Shown in pieces: positions 56,630 to 64,000 of a DNA stretch of 64,000 bases. The DNA lies in assembly GCF_001434895.1 (NCBI RefSeq), contig NZ_AZEE01000030.1, forward strand, positions 286,526 to 350,525, read 5' to 3'. Position numbers and translations under genes: made by a program. Position 1 is the stretch's first letter, and every line of letters starts with the position of its first letter. The DNA is from Secundilactobacillus odoratitofui DSM 19909 = JCM 15043. GTDB lineage: Bacteria; Bacillota; Bacilli; Lactobacillales; Lactobacillaceae. The notes under the pieces are model-generated. The model was given only the letters and a program-made list of their open reading frames with translations. It had not been told where the DNA came from and made no database searches.

Positions 56630-57082
56630 GTGGGTAAACAACAAGCACGCTTTAATTCCGGTAATTTACGATCTACGGGTCAGTCCCACTATAATTTTGG
56701 TGGGGCACAGCACCACAGTGGTGGTAGTAAGTCAGCCGCAAAAAAGGCAATCGAGAGTTACTGGCCTTTTGTTCAAACCCAGTTGACCAAGTTAAGTGAC
56801 CCAGTAGTGGAGGTTGAGTTAAAAGACCTGCATAAATCAGTGAGTCGGTATGGATTACAACGGTTAACCGGGTACCAGGCGGCTGGCGGTACTTACGGGC
56901 CAACAGTTAAAGCCTTCGTGTCCGCGTGCAATGACCAGTTAGCTAACTTGCTGGAGCAGCAATTTGAGGCGTCTGATACCACGATGTCACGACGAGACTT
57001 TACGATTGCCTTTGAGCACGAAGTTAACGCACTGGTTCAGCAATATGAAGCACAATTAACGTCGCTAAGCCGGCAAGCATAA
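56630..57082 (+). CDS. Hypothetical protein downstream of the helicase
   Basis: 150 residues starting at GTG 56630. I do not recognise the family. The N-terminus is low-complexity, Gly/Ser/His/Gln-rich (RFNSGNLRSTGQSHYNFGGAQHHSGGSKS). The rest is predicted helical with no membrane segment (YWPFVQTQLTKLSDPVVEVELKDLHKSV, FTIAFEHEVNALVQQYEAQL). It follows the helicase by 32 bases on the same strand and shares a terminator, so the two are probably co-expressed. Confidence 0.7.
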   Translation: MGKQQARFNSGNLRSTGQSHYNFGGAQHHSGGSKSAAKKAIESYWPFVQTQLTKLSDPVVEVELKDLHKSVSRYGLQRLTGYQAAGGTYGPTVKAFVSACNDQLANLLEQQFEASDTTMSRRDFTIAFEHEVNALVQQYEAQLTSLSRQA

Positions 57083-57120
57083 AGGTCTACAAATCAGAAA
57101 CTTGCCTTATTTGAGTTCGA

Positions 57121-57167
57121 AAAAATGACACGCTATTCAGAACATCCTGAATAACGTGTCATTTTTT
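57121..57167. terminator. Bidirectional terminator
   Basis: AAAATGACACGCTATTCAG and CTGAATAACGTGTCATTTT pair with one mismatch; T runs on both strands. Serves the hypothetical gene and the convergent MarR gene. Confidence 0.92.
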
Positions 57168-57191
57168 GTTGCGTCGTGTCAAAACTTCGAA

Positions 57192-57662
57192 TCAATGCCC
57201 AGCTTGCAAGTCCTGTAAAAAAGTCGCAACTGTCGTGAGTTGTTCCGGGGTATATTTATCAACGAGTTCGGTATGTTGTTTATCAAGTAAGTCAGACAGC
57301 TGACCTTGAACCTCTACCACCTTCGTACCAGTTTTGGTCGGTCTGTACGCCAAACCTGATTCACCGTTTAACTTGCTAATAAAGCCCAACCGGGAGAGTT
57401 TATTGATATTTTTTGAAATCACACCCAAATCTAAGGACATGGCCGTGACCAATTCAGCTTCACTAACTGGTGCAAGTGTCGCAATTTGCTGGAGCAATTT
57501 AAGACTCAGCGTCGACAATTGTGACAATGCATATTGCAAATCACGATTAGGAATATGCAATTGTAGCCATTGTCGTTCAAAGTTATTATCTTGCGCGCGC
57601 GTATTAATAATGTCGATCAGTGGATTTTCAATCTGATGTTTATAAAAGTCTAGTTTATCCAA
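57192..57662 (-). CDS. MarR-family transcriptional regulator
   Basis: 156 residues from TTG 57662 behind GAGGGA. Winged-helix core: LKLLQQIATLAPVSEAELVTAMSLDLGVISKNINKLSRLGFISKL, then a wing with LAYRPTKTGTKVV. It lies divergent to a universal stress gene with 183 bases between, so it may regulate that gene and itself. In the gap CATTTTCTAACA and TGTTAGAAATG form an imperfect inverted repeat. Confidence 0.82.
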   Translation of the reverse strand: MDKLDFYKHQIENPLIDIINTRAQDNNFERQWLQLHIPNRDLQYALSQLSTLSLKLLQQIATLAPVSEAELVTAMSLDLGVISKNINKLSRLGFISKLNGESGLAYRPTKTGTKVVEVQGQLSDLLDKQHTELVDKYTPEQLTTVATFLQDLQAGH

Positions 57663-57845
57663 TTTTTATCCCTCATTTTCTAACAAAAAAATAATATCAT
57701 ATTTAGCCCGGGATAGCTAACCCGTTCTTCAATTGGCGCACGATTGTTAGAAATGAAGTGAGTGGTTTTCAAAATACTTGAAACCGGTTACGAAATGCTT
57801 CAAAATATAAGTGACATCAGATAAATAGAAGAGAGGTTGATGAAA

Positions 57846-58304
57846 ATGTATAATCACATTGTTGTGCCACTAGATGGCAGTCACAATTCAAAACTAGCGT
57901 TGTCTGAGGCGTTGAAGCTCGTTAAACAATTTAACGCTGAATTGACGCTTGTTAATATCGCGGATGACAAGCGCTTGATTTATTCAGTTACCGGAACTGG
58001 AATTGCCAATACTGGCGGCTACTATGAGGAACTGAACCAACGCGCCACCGCAATTTTGAAGGAAGGCCAAAAACTGGCTGCAGATCAAGGCGTTACTGCG
58101 GTGACTAAAGTTTTACATGGTAATCCAAAGCAAGTGATTGCTGTCGATTATCCGGCTGATCACGATGTTGATTTAATTGTGATGGGTAAGTCTGGGACGG
58201 ATGCGATTGACCGGCTACTCGTTGGCTCAACCACCGCTGCCGTTGTTAGAAATGCGCTAACGAATGTCTTGGTCATCGCAGAACCAACAAACGACCCGGC
58301 ATAA
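57846..58304 (+). CDS. Universal stress protein (UspA family)
   Basis: About 152 residues. I choose ATG 57846 (MYNHIVVPLDGSHNSKLALSEAL), nine bases after GAGAGG; the earlier TTG and ATG are too close to it. The ATP-binding motif GKSGTDAIDRLLVGSTTAAVVRNALTNVLVI (G-x2-G-x9-G-S/T) is complete. General stress survival role. Confidence 0.92.
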   Translation: MYNHIVVPLDGSHNSKLALSEALKLVKQFNAELTLVNIADDKRLIYSVTGTGIANTGGYYEELNQRATAILKEGQKLAADQGVTAVTKVLHGNPKQVIAVDYPADHDVDLIVMGKSGTDAIDRLLVGSTTAAVVRNALTNVLVIAEPTNDPA

Positions 58305-58354
58305 GTCCTTTACAACTTTACGAAACCATGAGAAAATATTCAGTGTGTTTTTTT

Positions 58355-58427
58355 GGCCCCATAGCACAACTGGATAGGGCACCCGCCTCCTAAGCGGATG
58401 ATCCCGGTTCGAGTCCGGGTGGGGTCA
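58355..58427 (+). tRNA. tRNA-Arg (anticodon CCT)
   Basis: A 73-base cloverleaf. Acceptor GGCCCCA pairs with TGGGGTC (one G-T), the anticodon loop is CTCCTAA with anticodon CCT, and the T arm is CCCGG-TTCGAGT-CCGGG. The D stem has one mismatch. No CCA is encoded; the discriminator is A. It reads AGG codons. Confidence 0.93.
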
Positions 58428-58461
58428 TTTTTTGTGCTTTTTATTCATTCTGTATCATTTT

Positions 58462-58506
58462 AAAGCGCTGGTATATGAGGTGTGCCTCATATACCAGCGC
58501 TTTTTA
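58462..58506 (+). terminator. Strong Rho-independent terminator after tRNA-Arg
   Basis: AAAGCGCTGGTATATGAGG, loop TGTG, and the exact complement, then TTTTTATTTT. The perfect stem is nearly 20 bp. Confidence 0.93.
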
Positions 58507-58591
58507 TTTTGTAAGAATGAAACAAAACGATAGTGGAGCCCACAAATGCTTCACAAATAATTCTTTTAGAATGTGATCAATGTCGTAATCG

Positions 58592-59206
58592 CTAGATTGA
58601 TGTTTTGGTCTTGGAAGTTAGCTTATTGTTTGTGAACATCAACATGAGCGAGTCTTTCCCATCTTTACTGGTGTAGGTTAGAGTTTGCGCACTGGTGATG
58701 CCAGTAACACCAACAATTGATTCGGTGAGTGGCACCCCAAGTTGCTGTTTAACAGCCTTGAACGAGGTACCAGTCTGGAGAGTATCATATGTGCCGAGAC
58801 TTATTTTGGTTGACTTGCCAAAATCAGCATATCCTTTTCCAATTGCCTTCCCGTTTATGAATTCAGTGGTTACCGTTGCACCGGCTAAACTAGAGCCAAC
58901 ATTGGACCAAGTGTAGCTTTTTGATTTTTCATTTGATCCCGGGATGTCGGTTTCCGTTTCACTTGATGGCTTTCCGTACATACTTTTAACTAATTTTTCA
59001 GTACTTCCACCAGAACCAGTGGTCATGGATCCAAGTTTAATACTATTATACTTATCCATAGTAATCTCATTCTTAGAGGCCTTCTTAGATGAGCTGTTTG
59101 CGGCATTAGATGAAGAATCAGATGATTTGGAAGATGAAGAACTACTACATGCAGTTAAAGTAAACGCTGCCAAAAGTGTAAGGCCTAAAGTTGCTACTTT
59201 TCTCAT
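58592..59206 (-). CDS. DUF3862-type lipoprotein
   Basis: 204 residues. Signal MRKVATLGLTLLAAFTLTAC with lipobox LTAC, then a long Ser/Lys/Asn linker (SSSSSSKSSDSSSNAANSSSK). The rest fits the BLIP/SmpA-like DUF3862 pattern: ITMDKYNSIKLGSMTTGSGGSTEKLVKSMYGKPSS, followed by a second related unit TYDTLQTGTSFKAVKQQLGVPLTES. Extracellular, function unknown. RBS GGGAGG. Confidence 0.83.
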   Translation of the reverse strand: MRKVATLGLTLLAAFTLTACSSSSSSKSSDSSSNAANSSSKKASKNEITMDKYNSIKLGSMTTGSGGSTEKLVKSMYGKPSSETETDIPGSNEKSKSYTWSNVGSSLAGATVTTEFINGKAIGKGYADFGKSTKISLGTYDTLQTGTSFKAVKQQLGVPLTESIVGVTGITSAQTLTYTSKDGKDSLMLMFTNNKLTSKTKTSI

Positions 59207-59456
59207 AGTGATATCCTCCCTAAGCGGGTTTGCCAGCTTTTAAAGTCATCAGTATTTGGACGGCATTATTTATATATCAAGTTTAATGCAAAAGAATCGG
59301 TATGTATATAGATATCTTATTTGAACATTAATTTGATAGTTTAAGACTTAGAATGGAAAAATTTAGTAAATGTGTTGATTGTCAAGATTTACACATAAAA
59401 CAGATTTAAATGAATGCGGTTGTCAGTAGAACAGAGTGTTATCGGAAAATGTATTC
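59207..59456. other. Gene-free stretch upstream of the lipoprotein
   Basis: About 250 AT-rich bases between the lipoprotein start and the gtrA terminator. It must hold the lipoprotein promoter on the minus strand; I see no other clear signal. Confidence 0.5.
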
Positions 59457-59491
59457 CAAAAAAATGGCGACCCTTCGAAAAGGGCCGTCAC
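59457..59491 (-). terminator. Rho-independent terminator of the gtrB-gtrA unit
   Basis: On the minus strand GACGGCCCTT, loop TTCG, AAGGGTCGCC (one mismatch), then a run of seven T. Confidence 0.8.
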
Positions 59492-59547
59492 TGTTCAATT
59501 ATTATTTAAAAAACAAAACAAGGGATTAAGAATTTTCGCTTAAATCA

Positions 59548-59955
59548 TCACGACTTCCGAAAAATAAACCACTTCGAGAAAAAGTAATTAATCACAACAA
59601 TGACAAACTGATCAATAATCTTAACCAGTAATGGATTACCGGATAAAAGTGAAATACCAATCCACATGATACCTTGATCAACCACTAGTGAAAGCAATCT
59701 GAAACCGAAAAACGAGAACGTTTCCCACAGAAATGTCTGCCACCGCACTGATTTTGAATGGAATACCCATAATTTGTTAGTAATAAAGGCAAATAAAACG
59801 GAGGCAAACCAGGCAATCACGTTGGCAATCTGATAGTGAAGACTGGCGTTGAATAAATCAAACACCACGATGTTGATCAGGGTTGTTAAACCACCGAAGA
59901 ACAGGTAGCTGATCACTGACTCGTATTTTTTAAAGAGCTGAATTAACGTTTGCAT
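59548..59955 (-). CDS. GtrA-family membrane protein
   Basis: About 135 residues with four membrane helices. I start at ATG 59955 (MQTLIQLFKKYESVISYLFFGGLTTLINIVVFDLF) behind AAGGAT. YLFFGGLTTLINI and ITNKLWVFHSKS are typical of GtrA, thought to flip polyprenyl-linked sugars across the membrane. It follows a GtrB-like glycosyltransferase by 15 bases. Confidence 0.9.
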   Translation of the reverse strand: MQTLIQLFKKYESVISYLFFGGLTTLINIVVFDLFNASLHYQIANVIAWFASVLFAFITNKLWVFHSKSVRWQTFLWETFSFFGFRLLSLVVDQGIMWIGISLLSGNPLLVKIIDQFVIVVINYFFSKWFIFRKS

Positions 59956-59970
59956 AACCACGATCCTTGT

Positions 59971-60912
59971 TTACTTTTTTTCTTTGACAATGTACTTTGG
60001 TCGGTGCTTGGTTTCGAGGTAAATCTTGCTGATGTATTCACCTAAAATCCCTAAGCTAAATAATTGAATACCACCTAGAAGTAAAATAATGGAAACCATT
60101 GATGGCCAGCCTGCAACAGCATCACCAACGGCTAGTGCGCGAATGAAGACGAATAGTAAACCAAAGACGGCCAGTACGCACGAAAGGCCACCAATCCAGG
60201 TCGCAATCTTGAGAGGGGCGTCAGAAAAATCGACAATGCCATCAATTGCATAGTTAAATAGCTGCATGAATGACCAGTGTGAATTACCGGCAGCCCTTGG
60301 TTGACTTTCGTATGTGAGGTAGGTGGTTTTATAACCAACCCATGCGAAGATGCCTTTTGAGAATCGGTTGTACTCTGGCAACGAGGTGATAGTATTCACC
60401 ATTTGGCGGGTCATTAACCGATAATCACGAGCGTTTGGTTCAATCCGGACTTCGGAAATGGCATCGATGACATTATAAAATTTACTTGATAGGAATGCGC
60501 GAATTCGACCCTGGCCACGACGTGCTTTTTGAATGGTACCAACACAATCATAGCCTTCGTTTTCAATCAAATTGATCATCTTAGGGAGTAATTCGGGCGG
60601 ATCTTGTAGATCGACGTCCATCACCGCGACTAAATCACCGGTGGAAGCATCCAACCCGCAAGCCAGTGCGGCTTCCTTTCCAAAATTTCGAGAAAACGAA
60701 AGGTAATGAACGGTTTCTGGGTGTTGGGCTTGTAAGTCTTTTAAAATGGGTAAAGTTTTATCACTTGAGCCATCGTTGACAAATAGGTATTCTGGCTGAT
60801 ACCGGTCAGTGTCTGCATTGATTGTTTTAAAAACGGCAGATACTGCATCGTAAAATAATTGAATTGAAGGTTCCTCGTTATAACAAGGTACAATCAGACT
60901 AATGGTCTGCAT
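59971..60912 (-). CDS. Family 2 glycosyltransferase (GtrB/DPM1-like)
   Basis: 313 residues. I start at ATG 60912 (MQTISLIVPCYNEEPSIQLFYDAV) behind AAGGAAGGA. GT-A motifs: VPCYNEE, FVNDGSSDKT, SRNFGKEAALACGLDAS and AVMDVDLQDPPELL with the metal-binding DxD. Two C-terminal membrane helices end with GEYISKIYLETKHRPKYIVKE. It would load a sugar on undecaprenyl phosphate for wall polymer decoration, with GtrA. Confidence 0.92.
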   Translation of the reverse strand: MQTISLIVPCYNEEPSIQLFYDAVSAVFKTINADTDRYQPEYLFVNDGSSDKTLPILKDLQAQHPETVHYLSFSRNFGKEAALACGLDASTGDLVAVMDVDLQDPPELLPKMINLIENEGYDCVGTIQKARRGQGRIRAFLSSKFYNVIDAISEVRIEPNARDYRLMTRQMVNTITSLPEYNRFSKGIFAWVGYKTTYLTYESQPRAAGNSHWSFMQLFNYAIDGIVDFSDAPLKIATWIGGLSCVLAVFGLLFVFIRALAVGDAVAGWPSMVSIILLLGGIQLFSLGILGEYISKIYLETKHRPKYIVKEKK

Positions 60913-61135
60913 ACTTTTCAGTCCTTCCTTTTCTAGGCCTAACTTCCATTCTAAGGCAAACGATGCCGATAACAAAGTAATAAAAGTTTAATTTTTTGTG
61001 AAGACAGCTAATATTAAAAATTAACGAGATATGTACCTCTGTAATTGGAGTTCTGCTACAATGATAAAGTTGAACACAATTCATTATAACCGAGTAGGGG
61101 TGCACCACAAACTAAACGATTCAGGAGTGTGAATC

Positions 61136-62257
61136 ATGACTAATCCAATTAAAGTAATGACGGTATTCGGAACCCGACCAGAGGCAATTAAGATGGCACC
61201 CATTGTGCTACGAATGCAGCAGGACCCTGATCACTTCACGCCAATTACCGTTGTGACAGCGCAACATCGTGAAATGCTGGATCAGGTTTTGGCGATTTTC
61301 AAAATTCAGCCTGATTATGACTTAAATATTATGAAACCAAACCAAACCCTAGCTCAAATTACGAGCCGGGTACTGACCAACTTGGACGCAGTTATCACTG
61401 AGGCTAAACCAGATATCATACTCGTCCATGGCGATACGACAACTACTTTTGCCGCAAGTGTCAGTGCGTTCTATCATCAAGTACCACTGGGACATGTCGA
61501 AGCTGGCTTAAGGACTTGGGATAAGTACTCGCCATACCCAGAGGAAATGAATCGGCAGTTAACTGATATTTTAAGTGATATTTACTTTGCACCAACATCG
61601 TTAAGTCGAGAAAATTTATTGAAACAAAATCACCCTGATGACCGTATCTTTGTTACAGGAAATACGGCCATTGATGCGCTCCAACAAACGGTGAACGCTG
61701 ATTATCACCATGACGTGTTGGACCAAGTTGCACCCGGACACCGAGTTATTTTATTAACCATGCACCGTCGTGAAAACCAGGGCGAACCGATGCAACGGGT
61801 CTTTCAAGCTATCCGAAAGGTTGTTGAACAGCACCCAGACGTGGAAGTCGTCTATCCAGTTCACTTAAGCCCCCGGGTCCAAAAGGTGGCCCACGCGGAA
61901 TTGGGTGGAATGGATCGAATTCACTTGATTGAACCCCTTGACGTTGTTGATTTTCACAACTTAGCGGCACGAAGTTACTTAATCATGACCGATTCAGGTG
62001 GTGTTCAAGAAGAGGCGCCCTCATTGGGCAAACCGGTGCTGGTGTTACGCGACGAAACCGAACGTCCAGAAGGTGTCACGGCTGGGACGCTCAAGCTCGT
62101 AGGTACTGACCCACAACGAGTGACTTCGGCGATGGAAACACTCTTGAATGATCAAACAGCTTATCAGACAATGGCTGACGCCAAAAACCCATACGGGGAC
62201 GGGCACGCAGCTGAACGAATTTTAGCAGCGATTCAGTCGCATATTAAACAACTGTGA
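61136..62257 (+). CDS. wecB: UDP-N-acetylglucosamine 2-epimerase (non-hydrolysing)
   Basis: Interconverts UDP-GlcNAc and UDP-ManNAc for wall or teichoic acid linkage units. 373 residues; VMTVFGTRPEAIKMAPIV, VHGDTTTTFAASVSAFYHQVPLGHVEAGLRT and TDSGGVQEEAPSLGKPVLVLRDETERPEG are diagnostic. Equivalent to MnaA. It is followed after nine bases by the YihY gene. Confidence 0.96.
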   Translation: MTNPIKVMTVFGTRPEAIKMAPIVLRMQQDPDHFTPITVVTAQHREMLDQVLAIFKIQPDYDLNIMKPNQTLAQITSRVLTNLDAVITEAKPDIILVHGDTTTTFAASVSAFYHQVPLGHVEAGLRTWDKYSPYPEEMNRQLTDILSDIYFAPTSLSRENLLKQNHPDDRIFVTGNTAIDALQQTVNADYHHDVLDQVAPGHRVILLTMHRRENQGEPMQRVFQAIRKVVEQHPDVEVVYPVHLSPRVQKVAHAELGGMDRIHLIEPLDVVDFHNLAARSYLIMTDSGGVQEEAPSLGKPVLVLRDETERPEGVTAGTLKLVGTDPQRVTSAMETLLNDQTAYQTMADAKNPYGDGHAAERILAAIQSHIKQL

Positions 62258-62266
62258 GGATGAACT

Positions 62267-63205
62267 ATGGCAACCGAATTTAAGCAATTTATGAAACAAC
62301 TTTGGCAACATTTTTTAGACGCCAATATCACGGATTCGGCTGCGGTATTGTCCTATTATATGCTACTGTCATTTTTCCCAATCTTTTTGATTGTCGGAAA
62401 CATCATCACCCTGTTACGGATCAACGTTAATAATGTGTTACGTTACATTGAGCCACTGTTACCTGATGCGGTCTACCAGACGTTTCAGCCGGTTATCCGG
62501 TCTTTTTTGGAGCAGGGGAGTACAGAGACCTTATCACTGGGTGTCTTAGTCACAATTTGGTCGGCAAGTCGAGCCGTTGCGGCATTCCAGCGTAGTATTA
62601 ATCAGGCTTATGGGATTAAGCGCCCAAACGCCATTTTTAGCCGTTTCTTTTCATTCCTACTTATTTTGGTCATCGTCATTGCAATTTTATTGATTGCGAT
62701 GGTTTTTGGGCTGAGTGAATGGCTGATCAGTATCTTACAACCATGGCTTCACATCTCGTCATCGTTCACAAATTTAGTTGGCAGTATCCGCTGGCCAGTT
62801 TCGTTTCTTGGCATCTTCTTATTGAGCGCGTTACTGTACGCTATCGTACCCTCTGCCAAGGTGAAGTTTCGCTACGTTTGGATTGGGGCCCTGGTGACCA
62901 CCATCGGTTGGTTAGCATTAGCCCAAGGCTTTTCTGCCTACGTCCACTACTTTGCCCGCAATATTACGGGTTACAAAACCGTTGGGACCCTGATTATCTT
63001 ACTGATCTGGCTCAATATTTCCGGAGCTATTTTATTGGCAGGTGGTGTGTTAAATGCGACCGTGCAAGAATGGCGCCAGGGTGAAATCGAACAGTTGGAT
63101 CTCATGCAAAATCTGGTGACGCAGGCTCGCAATTCACGTCAAAAACCGCATCAAAAAAGACCCACTTCCAAAAAACAGAAGGGATCTTCACACCAAAAAC
63201 GTTAA
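62267..63205 (+). CDS. YihY/BrkB-family inner membrane protein
   Basis: 312 residues with six membrane helices. ITDSAAVLSYYMLLSFFPIFLIVGNII, LSLGVLVTIWSASRAVAAFQRSINQAYG and YKTVGTLIILLIWLNISGAILLAGGVLNA are conserved in the family. The C-terminus is basic and Lys/Gln-rich. No biochemical role is established. Its stop abuts the stop of the convergent flavodoxin gene with no terminator between. Confidence 0.9.
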   Translation: MATEFKQFMKQLWQHFLDANITDSAAVLSYYMLLSFFPIFLIVGNIITLLRINVNNVLRYIEPLLPDAVYQTFQPVIRSFLEQGSTETLSLGVLVTIWSASRAVAAFQRSINQAYGIKRPNAIFSRFFSFLLILVIVIAILLIAMVFGLSEWLISILQPWLHISSSFTNLVGSIRWPVSFLGIFLLSALLYAIVPSAKVKFRYVWIGALVTTIGWLALAQGFSAYVHYFARNITGYKTVGTLIILLIWLNISGAILLAGGVLNATVQEWRQGEIEQLDLMQNLVTQARNSRQKPHQKRPTSKKQKGSSHQKR

Positions 63206-63655
63206 CTATGCGTTGACGTGGTCGAGCAGTTGTTGAGCGAAGGCGTCCAGCGACTTAATATCGTCATCGTCTGGTTCCAAGTTGATTTTAACGTCAGCAG
63301 AACCTTGCGTTGCGCCCGCGTCCTTCAGTGACTTACTGAAAGCATCAACGGCGACACAGTAATCGTCTTCATAAAAGACATCACCAGAGCCAGCAACGCC
63401 GTAAACCTTACCCGTTAAATCCAAATCCTTCAGGTCGTCGTAAAAGTCCATGCCTTCTTCTGGCAATTCGCCTTCGTCGTAAGTATATGGGCAGACGACG
63501 CAGATATCGACGTCCTCAAATGCGTCAGCGTCAGTTTGAGAAATCTCTGATTCAGTGACGTCAACGCCTAATTTTTCAAGTTGTTCAGTGATGATATCAG
63601 CAACATCTTCATTGTTGCCGGTAATAGTTGCAAATACAACGTGTGCGGTTGCCAT
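63206..63655 (-). CDS. Flavodoxin
   Basis: 149-residue FMN electron carrier, very acidic. FATITGNNEDVADIITEQL holds the phosphate-binding loop, VCPYTYDEGELPEEGMDFYDDL the 60s loop, and VYGVAGSGDVFYEDDYCVAVDAF the 90s region. Usual length. RBS TAGGGG on the minus strand. Divergent from recX with a 73-base gap. Confidence 0.92.
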   Translation of the reverse strand: MATAHVVFATITGNNEDVADIITEQLEKLGVDVTESEISQTDADAFEDVDICVVCPYTYDEGELPEEGMDFYDDLKDLDLTGKVYGVAGSGDVFYEDDYCVAVDAFSKSLKDAGATQGSADVKINLEPDDDDIKSLDAFAQQLLDHVNA

Positions 63656-63728
63656 AAAACTCAGCCCCTATTCTAAAGTATGAAATCATGATTAGTATAG
63701 CAAACAACCAAGGGAGTGTGAAATAATC

Positions 63729-64000
63729 TTGGCAGCGGATTCAGCAAAAATTTTAAAAATTACCAAAATTGAGGCCCAAAAGCACCCTGGTCGGTACAAC
63801 GTTTACGTTAACGACCGCTATGCTTTTCCGGTAGGAGAAGATGTTATGGTGCGCTATCGCTTATTGAAGGGAACGGAATTAACGCCTGCGCTGATTGCCA
63901 CTTTAAAAACAGCGGATGCGCAATCCAAGGCCTGGTCAATGGCACTCAATTATTTGTCATATCAACAGCGGACTGAAAAAGAATTACGTGACTACTTGGT
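63729..64000 (+). CDS. recX: Regulatory protein RecX, N-terminal part (3' end outside window)
   Basis: Open from TTG 63729, behind AGGGAGTG, to the right edge, about 90 codons. It reads LAADSAKILKITKIEAQKHP, then RYNVYVNDRYAFPVGEDVMV and ALNYLSYQQRTEKELRDYL, the latter being the first RecX helical repeat. RecX modulates RecA filaments. Confidence 0.9.
   Translation, partial: MAADSAKILKITKIEAQKHPGRYNVYVNDRYAFPVGEDVMVRYRLLKGTELTPALIATLKTADAQSKAWSMALNYLSYQQRTEKELRDYL

Overview
The window is chromosomal DNA of a lactic acid bacterium of the family Lactobacillaceae. The gene order pcrA-ligA-camS-gatC-gatA-gatB-dagK-rlmD, a BspA-type leucine-rich surface protein with a lactobacillus-type C-terminal domain, DUF4828 and DUF3862 proteins, strong AGGAGG-type ribosome binding sites and frequent TTG and GTG starts all fit. 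The D-Ala ligase carries the Phe active-site variant found in vancomycin-resistant lactobacilli. The genus cannot be fixed from sequence reading alone.

Left part (1-22 kb), mostly accessory and metabolic genes: the 3' end of an McrC-like restriction gene; an amino acid permease with alanine dehydrogenase (minus strand); a nearly 1-kb AT-rich stretch without a gene that ends in a promoter, a 26-residue Cys-rich leader peptide and a terminator in front of a peptide-binding lipoprotein; a 716-residue leucine-rich surface protein; a sugar/nucleoside-like cluster (FGGY kinase, ADP-ribosylglycohydrolase, NCS1 permease, PfkB kinase, MarR regulator); rfbB and galU for sugar nucleotides; an orphan hydroxyacyl-CoA dehydrogenase; an NAD salvage unit (nrtR, a NiaP-like transporter, nadC) with a clear promoter and operator; an ECF S component that seems to start at ATC or ATT; and ddl.

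Middle part (22-45 kb), mostly core genes: cydAB, then cydDC after a hairpin-rich spacer, and menA, together a bd-oxidase respiration module; xpt; a UPF0316 protein; a degenerate PurK-like protein; then the DNA repair and tRNA amidation run pcrA to rlmD. Right after rlmD lies an 845-base gene-free stretch holding two large cloverleaf-like elements, divergently oriented. They share loop sequences but have different stem sequences that still pair, so I read them as members of one structured RNA or DNA family.

Right part (45-64 kb): glutamate-cysteine ligase; an APC exchanger; gluconate permease and kinase with a divergent RpiR regulator and a cre-like site; a membrane-anchored GH25 protein lacking its catalytic acids; DUF4828; a Gfo/Idh/MocA oxidoreductase; a DEAD-box helicase with a small unknown protein; a divergent MarR/universal-stress pair; tRNA-Arg(CCT); a DUF3862 lipoprotein; gtrB/gtrA-like glycan modification genes; wecB; a YihY membrane protein; a flavodoxin; and the start of recX. 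I see no insertion sequence, prophage or CRISPR array.

The observations I rate highest are the paired cloverleaf elements (44753-45324), the Cys-codon leader peptide attenuator (3937-4250), and the kinase/ADP-ribosylglycohydrolase/permease cluster (8445-14025).
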